Shown here piece after piece: positions 24,617 through 33,356 of a stretch of DNA of 64,000 bases. The notes below the pieces were generated by a model that saw only the letters and a program-made list of their open reading frames with translations, was not told the origin of the DNA and searched no databases. The stretch's first letter is position 1. The number at the start of each line of letters is the position of its first letter. The translations under genes and the position numbers were made by a program. The stretch comes from CAYSQW01 sp964433135 (GTDB lineage: Bacteria; Acidobacteriota; Aminicenantia; Aminicenantales; Aminicenantaceae). The DNA is taken from positions 1-64,000 of the forward strand of contig CAYSQW010000015.1 in assembly GCA_964433135.1 (NCBI GenBank). The letters run 5' to 3'.

Positions 24617-25591
24617 ATGAAACATCATATCTCTTGCGCGGCGGTACTCGCCCTGATCAGCATCCTCTTCACCGTCGGATGCGGGCGGCCGCCGGACCGA
24701 ATGAATGAGACCGCACCGGAACTCGGCATCGATGCCAACATCGTGTTTTATTACTACAGCGATCTCGATGCCGCCGTCGCGTTCTACCGCGATATCCTCG
24801 GCCTCAAACAGGTGCTGGATTACGGTTTCGCCCGGGCATTTCAAATCGCCGACAGCGCGTTCATCTGCCTGGTGGACGAGACCAAGGGCATGCACGACGC
24901 CTCTGAGCCGAAATCGATCTTGTTGACCCTTTTGACGGAAGAACTGGACGGCTGGTACGAGTACCTTCAGGCCCAGGGGGTGGAGATGTACAGCCCGTTG
25001 ACGGATCGGGACGATCACGCTTTCCGCAATTTCATGGCCGTTGATCCGGGGGGGTATATCCTCGAATTCGAAACCTTTCTCGAGCATGAGGAAAACGCCC
25101 GGCTCAACAGCAGAATGGCCCAGATCAAGGCGCTTTATCCTTCCCCTGAGCATGATTCTCTCAGGCCACCCGACCTGGGAATGCAGGGTATCGTGCTCTG
25201 GATGTACTACAAAGATCTGAACGCCGCGAAGAACTTCTACCAGGACAACCTGGGATTGGAGCTTCTGGTGGATCAAGGGACGGCATTGGTGCTGACCTCA
25301 TCTCCCACCGCCTTTATCGGTCTCGTGGACGAGAAATCGGGCACCCATGATTATGCGGAGACCAAATCGGTCAACGTCGGTTTCATCACCTCCGAGGTCG
25401 ATGCCTGGTACCGACACCTGCTCGATCGGGGCCTCGAGATGCGCGGGCCGGTGGAGAATGCGGAAGAAGGCCGGGTCCGGGCATTCATCACCTATGACGT
25501 CGGTGATTACTTTCTGGAATTCGACCACTTCCTTGAAGATGAAAGCAACCGGGAATTGATCCGGGCGCTGAGAGATGATCCGGAGGATTGA
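24617..25591 (+). CDS. Lipoprotein with two VOC (glyoxalase-like) domains, copy 1
   Basis: A 324-residue protein with a signal peptide ending in a lipobox-like FTVGC (Cys at about 22). Two VOC domains follow: domain 1 (about 38-165, from NIVFYYYSDLDAAVAFYRD to GGYILEFETFLEH) and domain 2 (about 193-318, from GIVLWMYYKDLNAAKNFYQ to GDYFLEFDHFLED). The VOC fold hosts glyoxalases, dioxygenases and antibiotic-sequestering proteins. Export as a lipoprotein is unusual, and no substrate can be named. AAGGAG precedes the ATG. The next gene is a close paralogue in tandem. Confidence 0.85.
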   Translation: MKHHISCAAVLALISILFTVGCGRPPDRMNETAPELGIDANIVFYYYSDLDAAVAFYRDILGLKQVLDYGFARAFQIADSAFICLVDETKGMHDASEPKSILLTLLTEELDGWYEYLQAQGVEMYSPLTDRDDHAFRNFMAVDPGGYILEFETFLEHEENARLNSRMAQIKALYPSPEHDSLRPPDLGMQGIVLWMYYKDLNAAKNFYQDNLGLELLVDQGTALVLTSSPTAFIGLVDEKSGTHDYAETKSVNVGFITSEVDAWYRHLLDRGLEMRGPVENAEEGRVRAFITYDVGDYFLEFDHFLEDESNRELIRALRDDPED

Positions 25592-25647
25592 CCCTTCCCC
25601 CCATCCCTCGGATCAATTCCCGGTTCCGCCCCTCGAAAACAAGATAT

Positions 25648-25677
25648 TTGACAGACTCGTTTTCAATCGGCTATTTT
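25648..25677 (+). promoter_or_regulatory. Promoter of the second VOC lipoprotein gene
   Basis: TTGACA (25648-25653), 18 bases and TATTTT (25672-25677), between the two paralogues. It suggests that the second copy has its own promoter. Confidence 0.5.
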
Positions 25678-25708
25678 GAAGGAAACAACAAGCGACAAAG
25701 GAGAATCC

Positions 25709-26686
25709 ATGTCCGCAATCGTAAAAACCTATCGGGCGATCGCCCTCTTCATCTGTATGGGAATGTTGTTGGGAGGCTGCAGCCGCCCGCAAACGGAGGA
25801 AACCGTAATGCCGGAGATCCCCGACATCCAGGCGAACATGGTGTTTTTCTACTACCGGGACCTCGATCGAGCCGTGGAATTTTATCAAAACCTGTTGGGT
25901 CTTCCCCAGGTCCTGGATTACGGCTTCGCCAAGGCGTTTCGCATCTCCGAAACGTCCTACATCTGTCTCGTGGATGAAACCAAGGGCATGCACGACGCTT
26001 CCGAACCGAAGACGGTAACACTCTCCTTCATCACCGAAGAAGTGGAAGGATGGTATCGGTATCTGCTGGGGAACGGAATCGAAATGCATTCCCCGCTCGG
26101 CGACGCCACCCGGCATCCCACCCGCGGTTTCGTGGCCCTGGACCCGGAAGGGTACTTTCTGGAATTCGAGACCTTCCTCGATCACGAACAGAACGTAAAA
26201 CTCAGGGAGCGGCTCGCGACCACTGCGGCGCGATATCCCGAGACCGGAACGGCGTCGACACGACCGGAAGATCTTGGAATCCAGGGCAACATCTTTTGGC
26301 TCTATTATCAGGATGTCCCGGCGGCCCAAAACTTCTATCAGGAAAACCTCGGGCTCGAAATGCTTGTCGACCAGGGAATCGCCAAAGTCTATACGTCCTC
26401 ACCTACGGCCTTCATCGGATTGGTGGACGAAGCCAAGGGACTGCACCGTTTTTCCGAAAAGAAATCCGTGAACATCGGCTTCTTCACCAACCGTGTGGAT
26501 GATTGGTACCAATACCTGCTGGACAAGGGGCTGCGCATGCGCGGCCCGCTGGATGATGAAGCGGAACAGGAAAGAGTCCGGGCGTTCGTCACCTTCGACA
26601 GCGCGGGATATTACCTCGAATTCGATTCCTTTCTCGAACACGCGGATAACGCCGAACTGTTGAAAATCCTTCGGGAAAACCGCTGA
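25709..26686 (+). CDS. Lipoprotein with two VOC domains, copy 2
   Basis: A 325-residue paralogue of the gene at 24617, with the same plan. A signal peptide ends at LLGGC (Cys about 24), then come two VOC domains. Shared strings include VLDYGFA-AF and CLVDETKGMHDASEPK in domain 1 and NFYQ-NLGLE-LVDQG in domain 2. The ATG at 25709 has AAAGGAG at ideal spacing. The TTG at 25676 that opens the frame overlaps the -10 box and is rejected. The pair clearly arose by gene duplication after an internal domain duplication. It ends six bases from the convergent FMN-binding gene. Confidence 0.85.
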   Translation: MSAIVKTYRAIALFICMGMLLGGCSRPQTEETVMPEIPDIQANMVFFYYRDLDRAVEFYQNLLGLPQVLDYGFAKAFRISETSYICLVDETKGMHDASEPKTVTLSFITEEVEGWYRYLLGNGIEMHSPLGDATRHPTRGFVALDPEGYFLEFETFLDHEQNVKLRERLATTAARYPETGTASTRPEDLGIQGNIFWLYYQDVPAAQNFYQENLGLEMLVDQGIAKVYTSSPTAFIGLVDEAKGLHRFSEKKSVNIGFFTNRVDDWYQYLLDKGLRMRGPLDDEAEQERVRAFVTFDSAGYYLEFDSFLEHADNAELLKILRENR

Positions 26687-26692
26687 GACGGA

Positions 26693-27658
26693 TCACGGTT
26701 TCCCGTCTTTAAGATCCTCTACCGTTCCCATGAACGGCCCTAACGGGAAAAAGCCTCCTTTTGGGGGGAAGAAAAAAAAGGGAGCGAGTTTCTTCATCTC
26801 TGGCCGCCCCGCCTCGTCAAGCACGGAGGGATCCGCTTTGATGTCCTTGATCTCTCCGATAAACATCGTATGCAGTCCGACTTCATAAGTATGTATGACT
26901 CGGCATTCGACAATATAAGGGAATTCTTTCACATACGGCGCATCGACAAACTCGCTTTTCCCTTCCGTTAGCCCCACGGCCCGGAGCTTATCCACGTCCC
27001 GGCCGCTCACGCGGCCGAAATAGCTTGCCTGGGAAGCGAATTCCACGGAGGGAAGATTGACCGTGAAGGCTTTTCGCTGGATGAGGTTGCCGTACGTATA
27101 GGTCGCTTTCCGGAGAGAGATCGTGACACAGGGAGGGCGGGAACAGGAGATGCCCACCCATGCGGCCGTCATGAAATTCGGCTTGCCGGCCGCGTCATAG
27201 GATCCGATGACCCAAACGGGAGTGGGAAGCCAGGTCCTCGCACCCAGAGATCTTTTGCCGCCGATGTCTTCGACGGCGGGAGACACCTCGTCCGTCGAGG
27301 CCTCCCCGGTAAGGGATTTCAGCAGTGCTTTCTGCGCCGCGGCGAGAACAGCGGCGGAGGTTTCCGTAGCCCCGGTCACCGTATCCACCCCCTCAACTTT
27401 TTGCCCGGCTTGAATCCGCCGAAGCATTTCCTCGGCTGCTTCCCGGCGCTCGCCTTCGATACCCTTGATGATCTTGATGTCGATGATGCGATGATCCCGT
27501 ATCCTCACTTCAACGGTGATGTCCCCTGCATACCCCGCGCCCGTGCCGCGGTAAGTTCCATCCCGATAGCTCTTTTCCTGTCCGATCCATCCGAATGCAA
27601 GTGAAACGGCGGCAAACACCGCAATCATGACAATGAGGATCTTCTCCCGGTTTTTCAT
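26693..27658 (-). CDS. Membrane-anchored FMN-binding domain fused to a flavin reductase-like domain
   Basis: A 321-residue protein. After an N-terminal signal anchor (residues 5-24) comes an FMN_bind domain with YRGTGAGYAGDITVEV and VDTVTGATETSAAVL (about 88-102). TGAT-T is the motif by which such domains carry FMN, often covalently through ApbE. After a linker, residues 135-315 form a flavin-reductase-like FMN-binding split barrel (PTPVWVIGSYDAAGKPNFMTAAW, described from its first and last residues, then PPCVTISLRKATYT). The order suggests electron transfer between two flavins at the outer face of the membrane. The ATG at 27658 follows GAGGGAG; earlier in-frame codons to 27703 lack a site. 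It is convergent with the VOC genes. Confidence 0.85.
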   Translation of the reverse strand: MKNREKILIVMIAVFAAVSLAFGWIGQEKSYRDGTYRGTGAGYAGDITVEVRIRDHRIIDIKIIKGIEGERREAAEEMLRRIQAGQKVEGVDTVTGATETSAAVLAAAQKALLKSLTGEASTDEVSPAVEDIGGKRSLGARTWLPTPVWVIGSYDAAGKPNFMTAAWVGISCSRPPCVTISLRKATYTYGNLIQRKAFTVNLPSVEFASQASYFGRVSGRDVDKLRAVGLTEGKSEFVDAPYVKEFPYIVECRVIHTYEVGLHTMFIGEIKDIKADPSVLDEAGRPEMKKLAPFFFFPPKGGFFPLGPFMGTVEDLKDGKP

Positions 27659-27802
27659 CGAAATTCTCCCTCGCTGTATTTTAAAATCCCGGCGCCCACG
27701 CACCCTGAAGGAAATCTCAACCTAACATATAGGGTTCAACGCTGCGGATCAAGCAAAATGTTCAGTCGGGCGGTTTGATGCCGGAGGCGGAGAAACTCCG
27801 TT

Positions 27803-28744
27803 TCAGTCCAAATGCCTGCTCTGGTAAAAAACGCCTCTCTGCCGGTGCACCGATTCGATCTTCCCTTCGCCTTCCAAGGCGCCCAGATATTTATTGATTT
27901 CGTTTATGTGTATTCCCAGGATACGGCTCAGATCATCGAGCGTGCAGGGCCTTCGGGATATGGTCTCATAAATCGCCGATTCGATGTCATCCCGGTACGA
28001 TTTTTTTTCCTTGCGTTCCGGTACGGCGGCGATAATCTCGACGTTAACCAGCTTCCACAAATCGACGATCCGCTGTAATTCAGGTCTCGACGCGGCCTTC
28101 AAACCCTCCACGGCCCCCGGTCTGTCAAGCGTGTTCAATTGGATGCTGTCGGGATTTATCTTCTCGATGGCTTTCTTCAACAACAGAAGTTCCTCGTCGG
28201 AGTCGTTCAATCCGGGGATGATGAGGACTTCCAGCCAGATCTCTCCCCGGAACTCTTTTCTGAAATCAATAAGTCCCTGCAGATGCTCGCTGACGTTGAG
28301 TCGGTGAAAAGGCCGATTGATTTTTCGGAAAGTTGAATCCGAAGCCGCATCCAATGAAGGCAGCACGACATCCGCGAGTAAAATTTCCGATCTGACCTGC
28401 TTTTGATAAAGCAGGGTTCCGTTGGTTAGAATCGCAACCGGAATGTCGGGATAATCGGATTTAATGAAGGCGAGGACATCCCCGATGCGTGAATTCAGCG
28501 TCGGTTCTCCGGAGCCGGAAAACGTCATGTAATCCGGGGCCTGATTGCGGTTCATATAGTGCCGCAGCTCCTTTTCGACTTCGTCATAAGGAATATATTC
28601 TTCTCGCTCCAGGGTTAATTTCGTTGTTCGCCCGCATTCGCAGTATATGCAGTTCAGGCTGCATACCTTGTGAGGAACCAGGTCGATCCCCAGGGACATT
28701 CCCAAGCGCCGGGAAGGCACCGGTCCAAACAAATATTTATACAT
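27803..28744 (-). CDS. Radical SAM protein (COG0731-like) with C-terminal winged helix
   Basis: A 313-residue radical SAM enzyme. It starts MYKYLFGPVPSRRLGMSLGID, the well-known start of this family, and the 4Fe-4S cluster motif is CSLNCIYCECG (about residues 28-38). YMTFSGSGEPTLNS is the GGEP-like SAM-binding motif. The last 70 residues form a winged-helix domain (RRPCTLDDLSRILGI), so it may also contact nucleic acid or sense a partner. The reaction is unknown; relatives are annotated only as Fe-S oxidoreductases. The ATG at 28744 has GGAG before it and begins the conserved motif. It lies 43 bases after the PilZ gene on the same strand. Confidence 0.87.
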   Translation of the reverse strand: MYKYLFGPVPSRRLGMSLGIDLVPHKVCSLNCIYCECGRTTKLTLEREEYIPYDEVEKELRHYMNRNQAPDYMTFSGSGEPTLNSRIGDVLAFIKSDYPDIPVAILTNGTLLYQKQVRSEILLADVVLPSLDAASDSTFRKINRPFHRLNVSEHLQGLIDFRKEFRGEIWLEVLIIPGLNDSDEELLLLKKAIEKINPDSIQLNTLDRPGAVEGLKAASRPELQRIVDLWKLVNVEIIAAVPERKEKKSYRDDIESAIYETISRRPCTLDDLSRILGIHINEINKYLGALEGEGKIESVHRQRGVFYQSRHLD

Positions 28745-28787
28745 TATTGACTCCGTTATGATCGAGGCTGATCTTTCAGCGGCGAAT

Positions 28788-29132
28788 TTAAGCGTCTTCT
28801 TCCCGATACACGTATTCGAGCAAAAAAAGCACGCGCTCCGGCGGAGTATCCACAAACTCCATCCCCACTTCGAAGAGTCCGCCGTCATAAAGGCTGTTCG
28901 TCCAGCGGACGGCGCCCCGGACGTTTACGATTTTGTGGATCCGGGAAAGCGAGAGTTCGATCTCCATCTCCGTACCCACTTCCAGGTCTTTATCCGTCAG
29001 TATCCTCATTCCCCCGGAAGAAATATCCTTTGTTAAAGCATAAAACGTCTTTTCACCATCACCGGATTGCACTTTGATGTGCACCCTGTTTTCCTCGGCC
29101 TTGCGATCTTCTCTGCGATGCTCTTCGTTCAC
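28788..29132 (-). CDS. PilZ-domain protein
   Basis: A 114-residue single PilZ domain. The first motif is reduced (REDRKAEENRVHI at the N-terminus has the RxxxR-type arginines). The second, TKDISSGGMRI (about 35-45), matches D/NxSxxG. PilZ domains bind cyclic di-GMP and control motility, exopolysaccharide or a partner protein. The start is GTG at 29132 with a strong site (GGGAGGAG) six bases upstream. An extended -10 promoter (TGATATAAT, 29188-29180) lies before it. It probably forms a transcription unit with the radical SAM gene that follows. Confidence 0.85.
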   Translation of the reverse strand: MNEEHRREDRKAEENRVHIKVQSGDGEKTFYALTKDISSGGMRILTDKDLEVGTEMEIELSLSRIHKIVNVRGAVRWTNSLYDGGLFEVGMEFVDTPPERVLFLLEYVYREEDA

Positions 29133-29179
29133 GGCTCCTCCCTACCGGTCCCCCACCGGATAAATTACTGACAGAAATT

Positions 29180-29188
29180 ATTATATCA
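29180..29188 (-). promoter_or_regulatory. Extended -10 promoter of the PilZ gene
   Basis: TGATATAAT on the minus strand, a TGn-TATAAT extended -10 element, about 48 bases before the GTG start. Confidence 0.5.
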
Positions 29189-29358
29189 GAATTCCTCACC
29201 CCGGAAAAGAAAACGGATGAATCATAAATAGAATTCATCGCTTTTCGCATAATGGATGAAGACTCATGACGCGATTAAACAGGACGATCGGAATAAGGCC
29301 GGGGAACGCGCAAAAAAAACGAGAGCTTGAAAATAAAAGAGTTGATGCCGATAGGTTT

Positions 29359-29387
29359 TTGTTGCTCCCTTGGATATATTTTTATAA
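29359..29387 (+). promoter_or_regulatory. Promoter of the M28-like peptidase gene
   Basis: TTGTTG (29359-29364), 17 bases and TTATAA (29382-29387). The rest of 29189-29471 is AT-rich and I see no gene in it. Confidence 0.45.
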
Positions 29388-29471
29388 GATATTTTTTCAG
29401 CCATATCCAACATCGAAATTTTTTTTGAATAATTCAGACTAACCATGTCTAATTACCGAAAGGGGCACATC

Positions 29472-31640
29472 ATGAGAGACAACCGTTATCATCGAATTTT
29501 TGTTTTGACAATCCCGGTCCTGCTTCTGGCGCTGACGCTGCCGGGCATCGGGCAAATCAGACGGTATCCCAAAACCCCGCTTCCGCAGGATATCCTCACG
29601 CTGCTGACCGGCGAAATATCCGGGCAGGTTATCTTCAATAACGAGGTTCTGTTGGCGGGAGCACCCTGGATGAGGGACAAAAAGGAATTTTCCGATACGT
29701 TTTATGAATCGCAAAAGATCTTCGATCTCGTGCGCGGTTACGGGATCACGACCACCCGTCTCGACCGATATCCCAGCGAAGGAAAATTCACCTATCCCTT
29801 CGAAGGGGAATTCTGGCTTCTCAAGCCGCATAAACGCCTGGTGGCGCGTCTCGATGCGGACCCCGCGCTCATCGCGAGCGGATCCGCTTCCGTTGACGTA
29901 TCCGGTGAGTTGATCTATATCCCTCTCCTGACCGTCACGGATAAGGAACTGGAGGAATGGATCGAAGCCGGCGTCCGGGAAAAATACCAAGGCAAGATCG
30001 CTCTCATGTGGTCACACCCTCGGGGGAACCTCGCCAAAGCCCTCGATGCCGCCGGCCTGGCCGGAGTCGTTTCCTTCAACACCAGAGAACGATATTTCGA
30101 TCCCGATCAGGTGGTTTACTCACGCGGATCCTACGCCGAGATGACAAACCTGAAATTCGGTTTTTCCGTGTCCTGGCGCCAGTGGTCTGAGCTTCTGGAA
30201 GACGTGGAACGCGGCCAAAAATTAACCGTACGCTGCAAAACGCGGCTGGAGGAATTCCAGGACAAGTTCGAAACCGTATTTTCCTGGATACCGGGCACTG
30301 AACCGGACGAAAAAGGGATCATCTTCACCGCGCACCTGTTCGAAGGCTACACCAAACGCGGCGCCAACGACAACATGAGCGGATGCGTCATCCAACTCGA
30401 GATTCTGCGCGCTCTTTCCAAGCTCATCCGCGATGGAGACCTGCCCCAGCCGAGACGCTCGATCTATTTTCTTTGGCCGAACGAGATATCCGGGACTTAT
30501 GAACAGTTCAAGCGCAATCCGGACCTGATCGACAAACTCAGCTCCAATATCAACATGGACATGTGCGGCGAATGGCTGCGAAAAAACAATTCCTGGTTCA
30601 CGATGAGCGAATGCCCCAATCACCTCCCCTGCTATCTGGACGGATTGGCCGAATCAGTGATGAATTACGTCTGGCGCACCAATGATATCGTCTACCTGCG
30701 AGACGTACCGCCCGGACGCCCGGGAGGACAATATTTCCCGCTGCCCATGTGGGAGAAGAACGGTTCCAAAGACGCCTTTCGCTACTTTATCCATTCGGCC
30801 ACGGGCGGCAGCGACCATATATGTTTCAACAATCCTTCGGTCGGGGTCCCCGGCATCGAATTTTTCACCTGGCCCGACCAGTGGTACCATGCCGACACCG
30901 ACACCCCGGACAAATCCGATCCCACCCAGATGAAGCGCGTGGCCTTTATAGGCGCCGCCATGGCTTGGGCCGCGGCCAACTGCCAGGAAAAAGTACTGGA
31001 AGACATGCTGGACGCCGTCAACACGTTCGGATACCAGAGGATCGGAAAACGCGAGCTCCCCCAAGCCCTGTCCTTTCTGGAGAAGGCCGAGGCGCCCGAA
31101 CTTCAAAAAGCGACGTCGAGGGCGCTCAACCTGGTCGCCTTCGCCGTGGAAAGAGAGATCGGCGCACTGCGTTCTCTGGATGATCTGGATGACGGCAGCC
31201 CCCAGGCACGCGCGGCGATCGACCAACGGATCCGCCAGTGGGTATTTTACCTGGATGGTCTCAATGACCAGATCCTTCGTTACGGCCGGCTCAAGGCGGC
31301 GCAGCTCAATGCCGCCGCCCCTAAAATGCCCCGCCCGACATCGGAGGAAAAGAAGTTCGACCGGATCGTCCCCAAACTGCATGTCGACGTCAAGCACATG
31401 GATTTCGGCTGGGAGCGCTCCGACCGCTTTACGGCCCACTTGAAAGAACACCCGGATGCCGTAAAGAAACTCAAGCTCAACCGGACTCTGCAGCGTTCCA
31501 TCCAGAATTTCATCAACGGCGACCGCTCGATCACCAAGATCCGAAACTGCGTCATCGCCGAAACCGGGATGGAGCTTTCATTTGCGCAACTGACGGGTTA
31601 TCTGGATCTGCTCAAGAAGCTTGACTGGGTTACCCTGTAA
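29472..31640 (+). CDS. Exported M28-like zinc aminopeptidase (DUF4910-like)
   Basis: A 722-residue protein with a signal peptide (about residues 5-27, ending PGIGQ). A PA-like insert (about 120-210) is followed by an M28-type peptidase domain. The metal ligands look intact: AHLFEG with His288, GANDNMSG with Asp300, PNEISG with Glu338, NMDMCGEW with Asp363 and YHADTDTP with His473. The residue before Glu338, where most M28 enzymes have the catalytic Glu of 'EE', is Asn337. The C-terminal 90 residues look like a winged helix (TGMELSFAQLTGYLDLL). It probably trims peptides in the periplasm, but activity is uncertain. The ATG at 29472 has AAAGGGGC; the ATG at 29445 is less likely because it would lengthen the signal peptide's charged part. 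Confidence 0.82.
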   Translation: MRDNRYHRIFVLTIPVLLLALTLPGIGQIRRYPKTPLPQDILTLLTGEISGQVIFNNEVLLAGAPWMRDKKEFSDTFYESQKIFDLVRGYGITTTRLDRYPSEGKFTYPFEGEFWLLKPHKRLVARLDADPALIASGSASVDVSGELIYIPLLTVTDKELEEWIEAGVREKYQGKIALMWSHPRGNLAKALDAAGLAGVVSFNTRERYFDPDQVVYSRGSYAEMTNLKFGFSVSWRQWSELLEDVERGQKLTVRCKTRLEEFQDKFETVFSWIPGTEPDEKGIIFTAHLFEGYTKRGANDNMSGCVIQLEILRALSKLIRDGDLPQPRRSIYFLWPNEISGTYEQFKRNPDLIDKLSSNINMDMCGEWLRKNNSWFTMSECPNHLPCYLDGLAESVMNYVWRTNDIVYLRDVPPGRPGGQYFPLPMWEKNGSKDAFRYFIHSATGGSDHICFNNPSVGVPGIEFFTWPDQWYHADTDTPDKSDPTQMKRVAFIGAAMAWAAANCQEKVLEDMLDAVNTFGYQRIGKRELPQALSFLEKAEAPELQKATSRALNLVAFAVEREIGALRSLDDLDDGSPQARAAIDQRIRQWVFYLDGLNDQILRYGRLKAAQLNAAAPKMPRPTSEEKKFDRIVPKLHVDVKHMDFGWERSDRFTAHLKEHPDAVKKLKLNRTLQRSIQNFINGDRSITKIRNCVIAETGMELSFAQLTGYLDLLKKLDWVTL

Positions 31641-31680
31641 AGGTTTCGCACCCGGACGGACACACCGGAAACGATTTTGA

Positions 31681-31905
31681 AGAGAAGGGTTCCGACGGTT
31701 CATACGTGAAAATCTCCGGATCGACCGAACCTTGCGGCTTAACCGCGTTCAAGAGACGACGATCCGAAACTTCATCATCGGCCGCCGATCGGTCACCGAT
31801 ATCCGGGGCTGAGCGGAAGCCCGAACCGGATTTGAACCCCCTTTCGACAGGTTGATGGGACACCTCGACATGAGGAAGGATCCGGACCGGATCGTTTTCT
31901 AGAAC
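31681..31905 (+). pseudogene. Decayed C-terminal fragment of a second M28-like peptidase
   Basis: Read in the frame of 31735 the DNA gives LNRVQETTIRNFIIGRRSVT, then after a stop codon at 31810-31812 TGFEPPFDRLMGHLD. These align with LNRTLQRSIQNFINGDRSIT and TGMELSFAQLTGYLD at the C-terminus of the intact gene just upstream. The fragment therefore looks like the last 60-70 codons of a tandem paralogue whose body was deleted. No start codon or ribosome site is present. It ends 13 bases from the convergent MFS gene. Confidence 0.7.
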
Positions 31906-31917
31906 GCAGGACCTCAA

Positions 31918-33171
31918 TCAGGGATGAGGATGGACCTGCTCCCTGCCCAACAGGTGCATGGCCGCGGCTCCGGCGACGGGTCCCGCCGCCAGAAACAGAA
32001 AGGCCCACCGCCAGCCCGTAACCTGCGCCGCCCAGGCCGTAAACTGGATGGCGACCACGGTGATCCCAAATCCGATCCCGTTCTGGATCGTGAGCGCGGT
32101 CCCGGTGTACTCGGGAGGACAGGTAACGGCGGCCAAAGCTGAAAACTGCGGTGAATCCGCGACCACGAAAACGCCCCACACCAGAGCCAGCACCGTTACA
32201 ATCCCACCGGGAAGCACAAAGAGAACGCCGGACAGCAAACAAAGCGCGCCGCTGATCCATAGCGAAATCAGCGCCACCCGACGTTCCCCCCAATAACGCG
32301 ACATCCAGCCTCCGCCGATACAGCCCAAGGTCCCGATCCCGATGACCAGGAAGCTTATCAACGGAAGCCGGGATGAAAGCGGTGATGCCGTCAGACGGTA
32401 ACTCGCTCCCAGGAAGTATCCGGCCAGGGACCAGAACGCATACAGCTCCCACATGTGGCCGAAATAGCCCAGCGCCTGCAGACGGAAAGCGCGATAGCGG
32501 AAGATCCGGAAAGCCATCCGCATATCGAAACGAGCTTTCTCGCGAAGATAGGGCCCGGGCGGCACCGCGACCAGCACCACCGTTCCTCCCATAAGCGCAA
32601 GCACCGACGCGATCGTCATCAACAGCCGCCACGGCAGGTCGGCGCCGAGTGCGAAAAGGAGATAGGGAACGGCTGTGCCCAGCGTCAAAGCACCGACCAT
32701 AACGCCCAACCGCCATCCCAATCCCGATCGGAACCAGGAAGCAACGATCTTCATTCCCACGGGGTAAATGCCCGCCAGCACGACGCCGGTCAGAAACCGG
32801 AATGACAGTGCGGATTCCAAATCCTGCGACAGCAGGGCGAACCCCCCGTTGAACAGCGCACCGAGCAGGGCCGAAACGAAGAACACCCTTCCGGCTGAAA
32901 AGATATCCGGGAGGTTGAATACCGAATAGAGGAAGGTCCCGACGATGAATCCCAACTGAACGGAGATCGTAAGCCATGCGCTCTGGACCTCGCTCAGGCT
33001 CCAGGCCGTTTTAAGAACGGCTCCCGCCGCCGTTCCGGAGAACCAGATGGAAGAAGCCAGAAAGACCGCCAGGGAAACCAGCAGCAGCGCTCGACCGCCG
33101 CCGTTCTTATTGAAAGACGGAGGTTCACCGATTCCGGCCGAAGAGAGATGATGTTTTTCCGTTTCTTTCAT
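31918..33171 (-). CDS. Major facilitator superfamily transporter
   Basis: A 417-residue, 12-helix MFS carrier. The N-terminal half has SSIWFSGTAAGAVL in helix 1 and a degraded motif A. RFLTGVVLAGIYPVGMKIVASWF in helices 4-5 (named by its ends) is typical of the cyanate/nitrate-type (CynX-like) MFS group. The middle loop is basic (YLREKARFDMRMAFRIFRYR), and the C-terminal half repeats the six-helix pattern. The substrate cannot be read from the sequence. The ATG at 33171 is chosen because it begins a hydrophilic N-terminus (MKETEKHH). The TTG at 33210 is possible. No strong ribosome site is seen for either. Confidence 0.87.
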   Translation of the reverse strand: MKETEKHHLSSAGIGEPPSFNKNGGGRALLLVSLAVFLASSIWFSGTAAGAVLKTAWSLSEVQSAWLTISVQLGFIVGTFLYSVFNLPDIFSAGRVFFVSALLGALFNGGFALLSQDLESALSFRFLTGVVLAGIYPVGMKIVASWFRSGLGWRLGVMVGALTLGTAVPYLLFALGADLPWRLLMTIASVLALMGGTVVLVAVPPGPYLREKARFDMRMAFRIFRYRAFRLQALGYFGHMWELYAFWSLAGYFLGASYRLTASPLSSRLPLISFLVIGIGTLGCIGGGWMSRYWGERRVALISLWISGALCLLSGVLFVLPGGIVTVLALVWGVFVVADSPQFSALAAVTCPPEYTGTALTIQNGIGFGITVVAIQFTAWAAQVTGWRWAFLFLAAGPVAGAAAMHLLGREQVHPHP

Positions 33172-33269
33172 ACGGCGCAAAATTATTTCACAGGGTCCGT
33201 GGAAAGTCAAAATCCGAAAGCTCCGCTCAGCTAGGAAAGACTTCGTTTGAATTTATCCGGATGCGGTGC

Positions 33270-33296
33270 TTGAAGAAAACGTCGCGCTGATATAAA
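33270..33296 (+). promoter_or_regulatory. Promoter of the aldose epimerase gene
   Basis: TTGAAG (33270-33275), 15 bases and TATAAA (33291-33296) with a TG two bases upstream (extended -10). It lies 60 bases before the start codon. Confidence 0.5.
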
Positions 33297-33356
33297 TTGA
33301 GAAAGCTACCCGGTCGTCATCTCACGGAACATACCGGTTAATGGGAGGAAAACAGG

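Noticed and set aside
30654..31451. 265-codon minus-strand frame
   Set aside because: It is antisense to the M28-like peptidase and lacks a start site.
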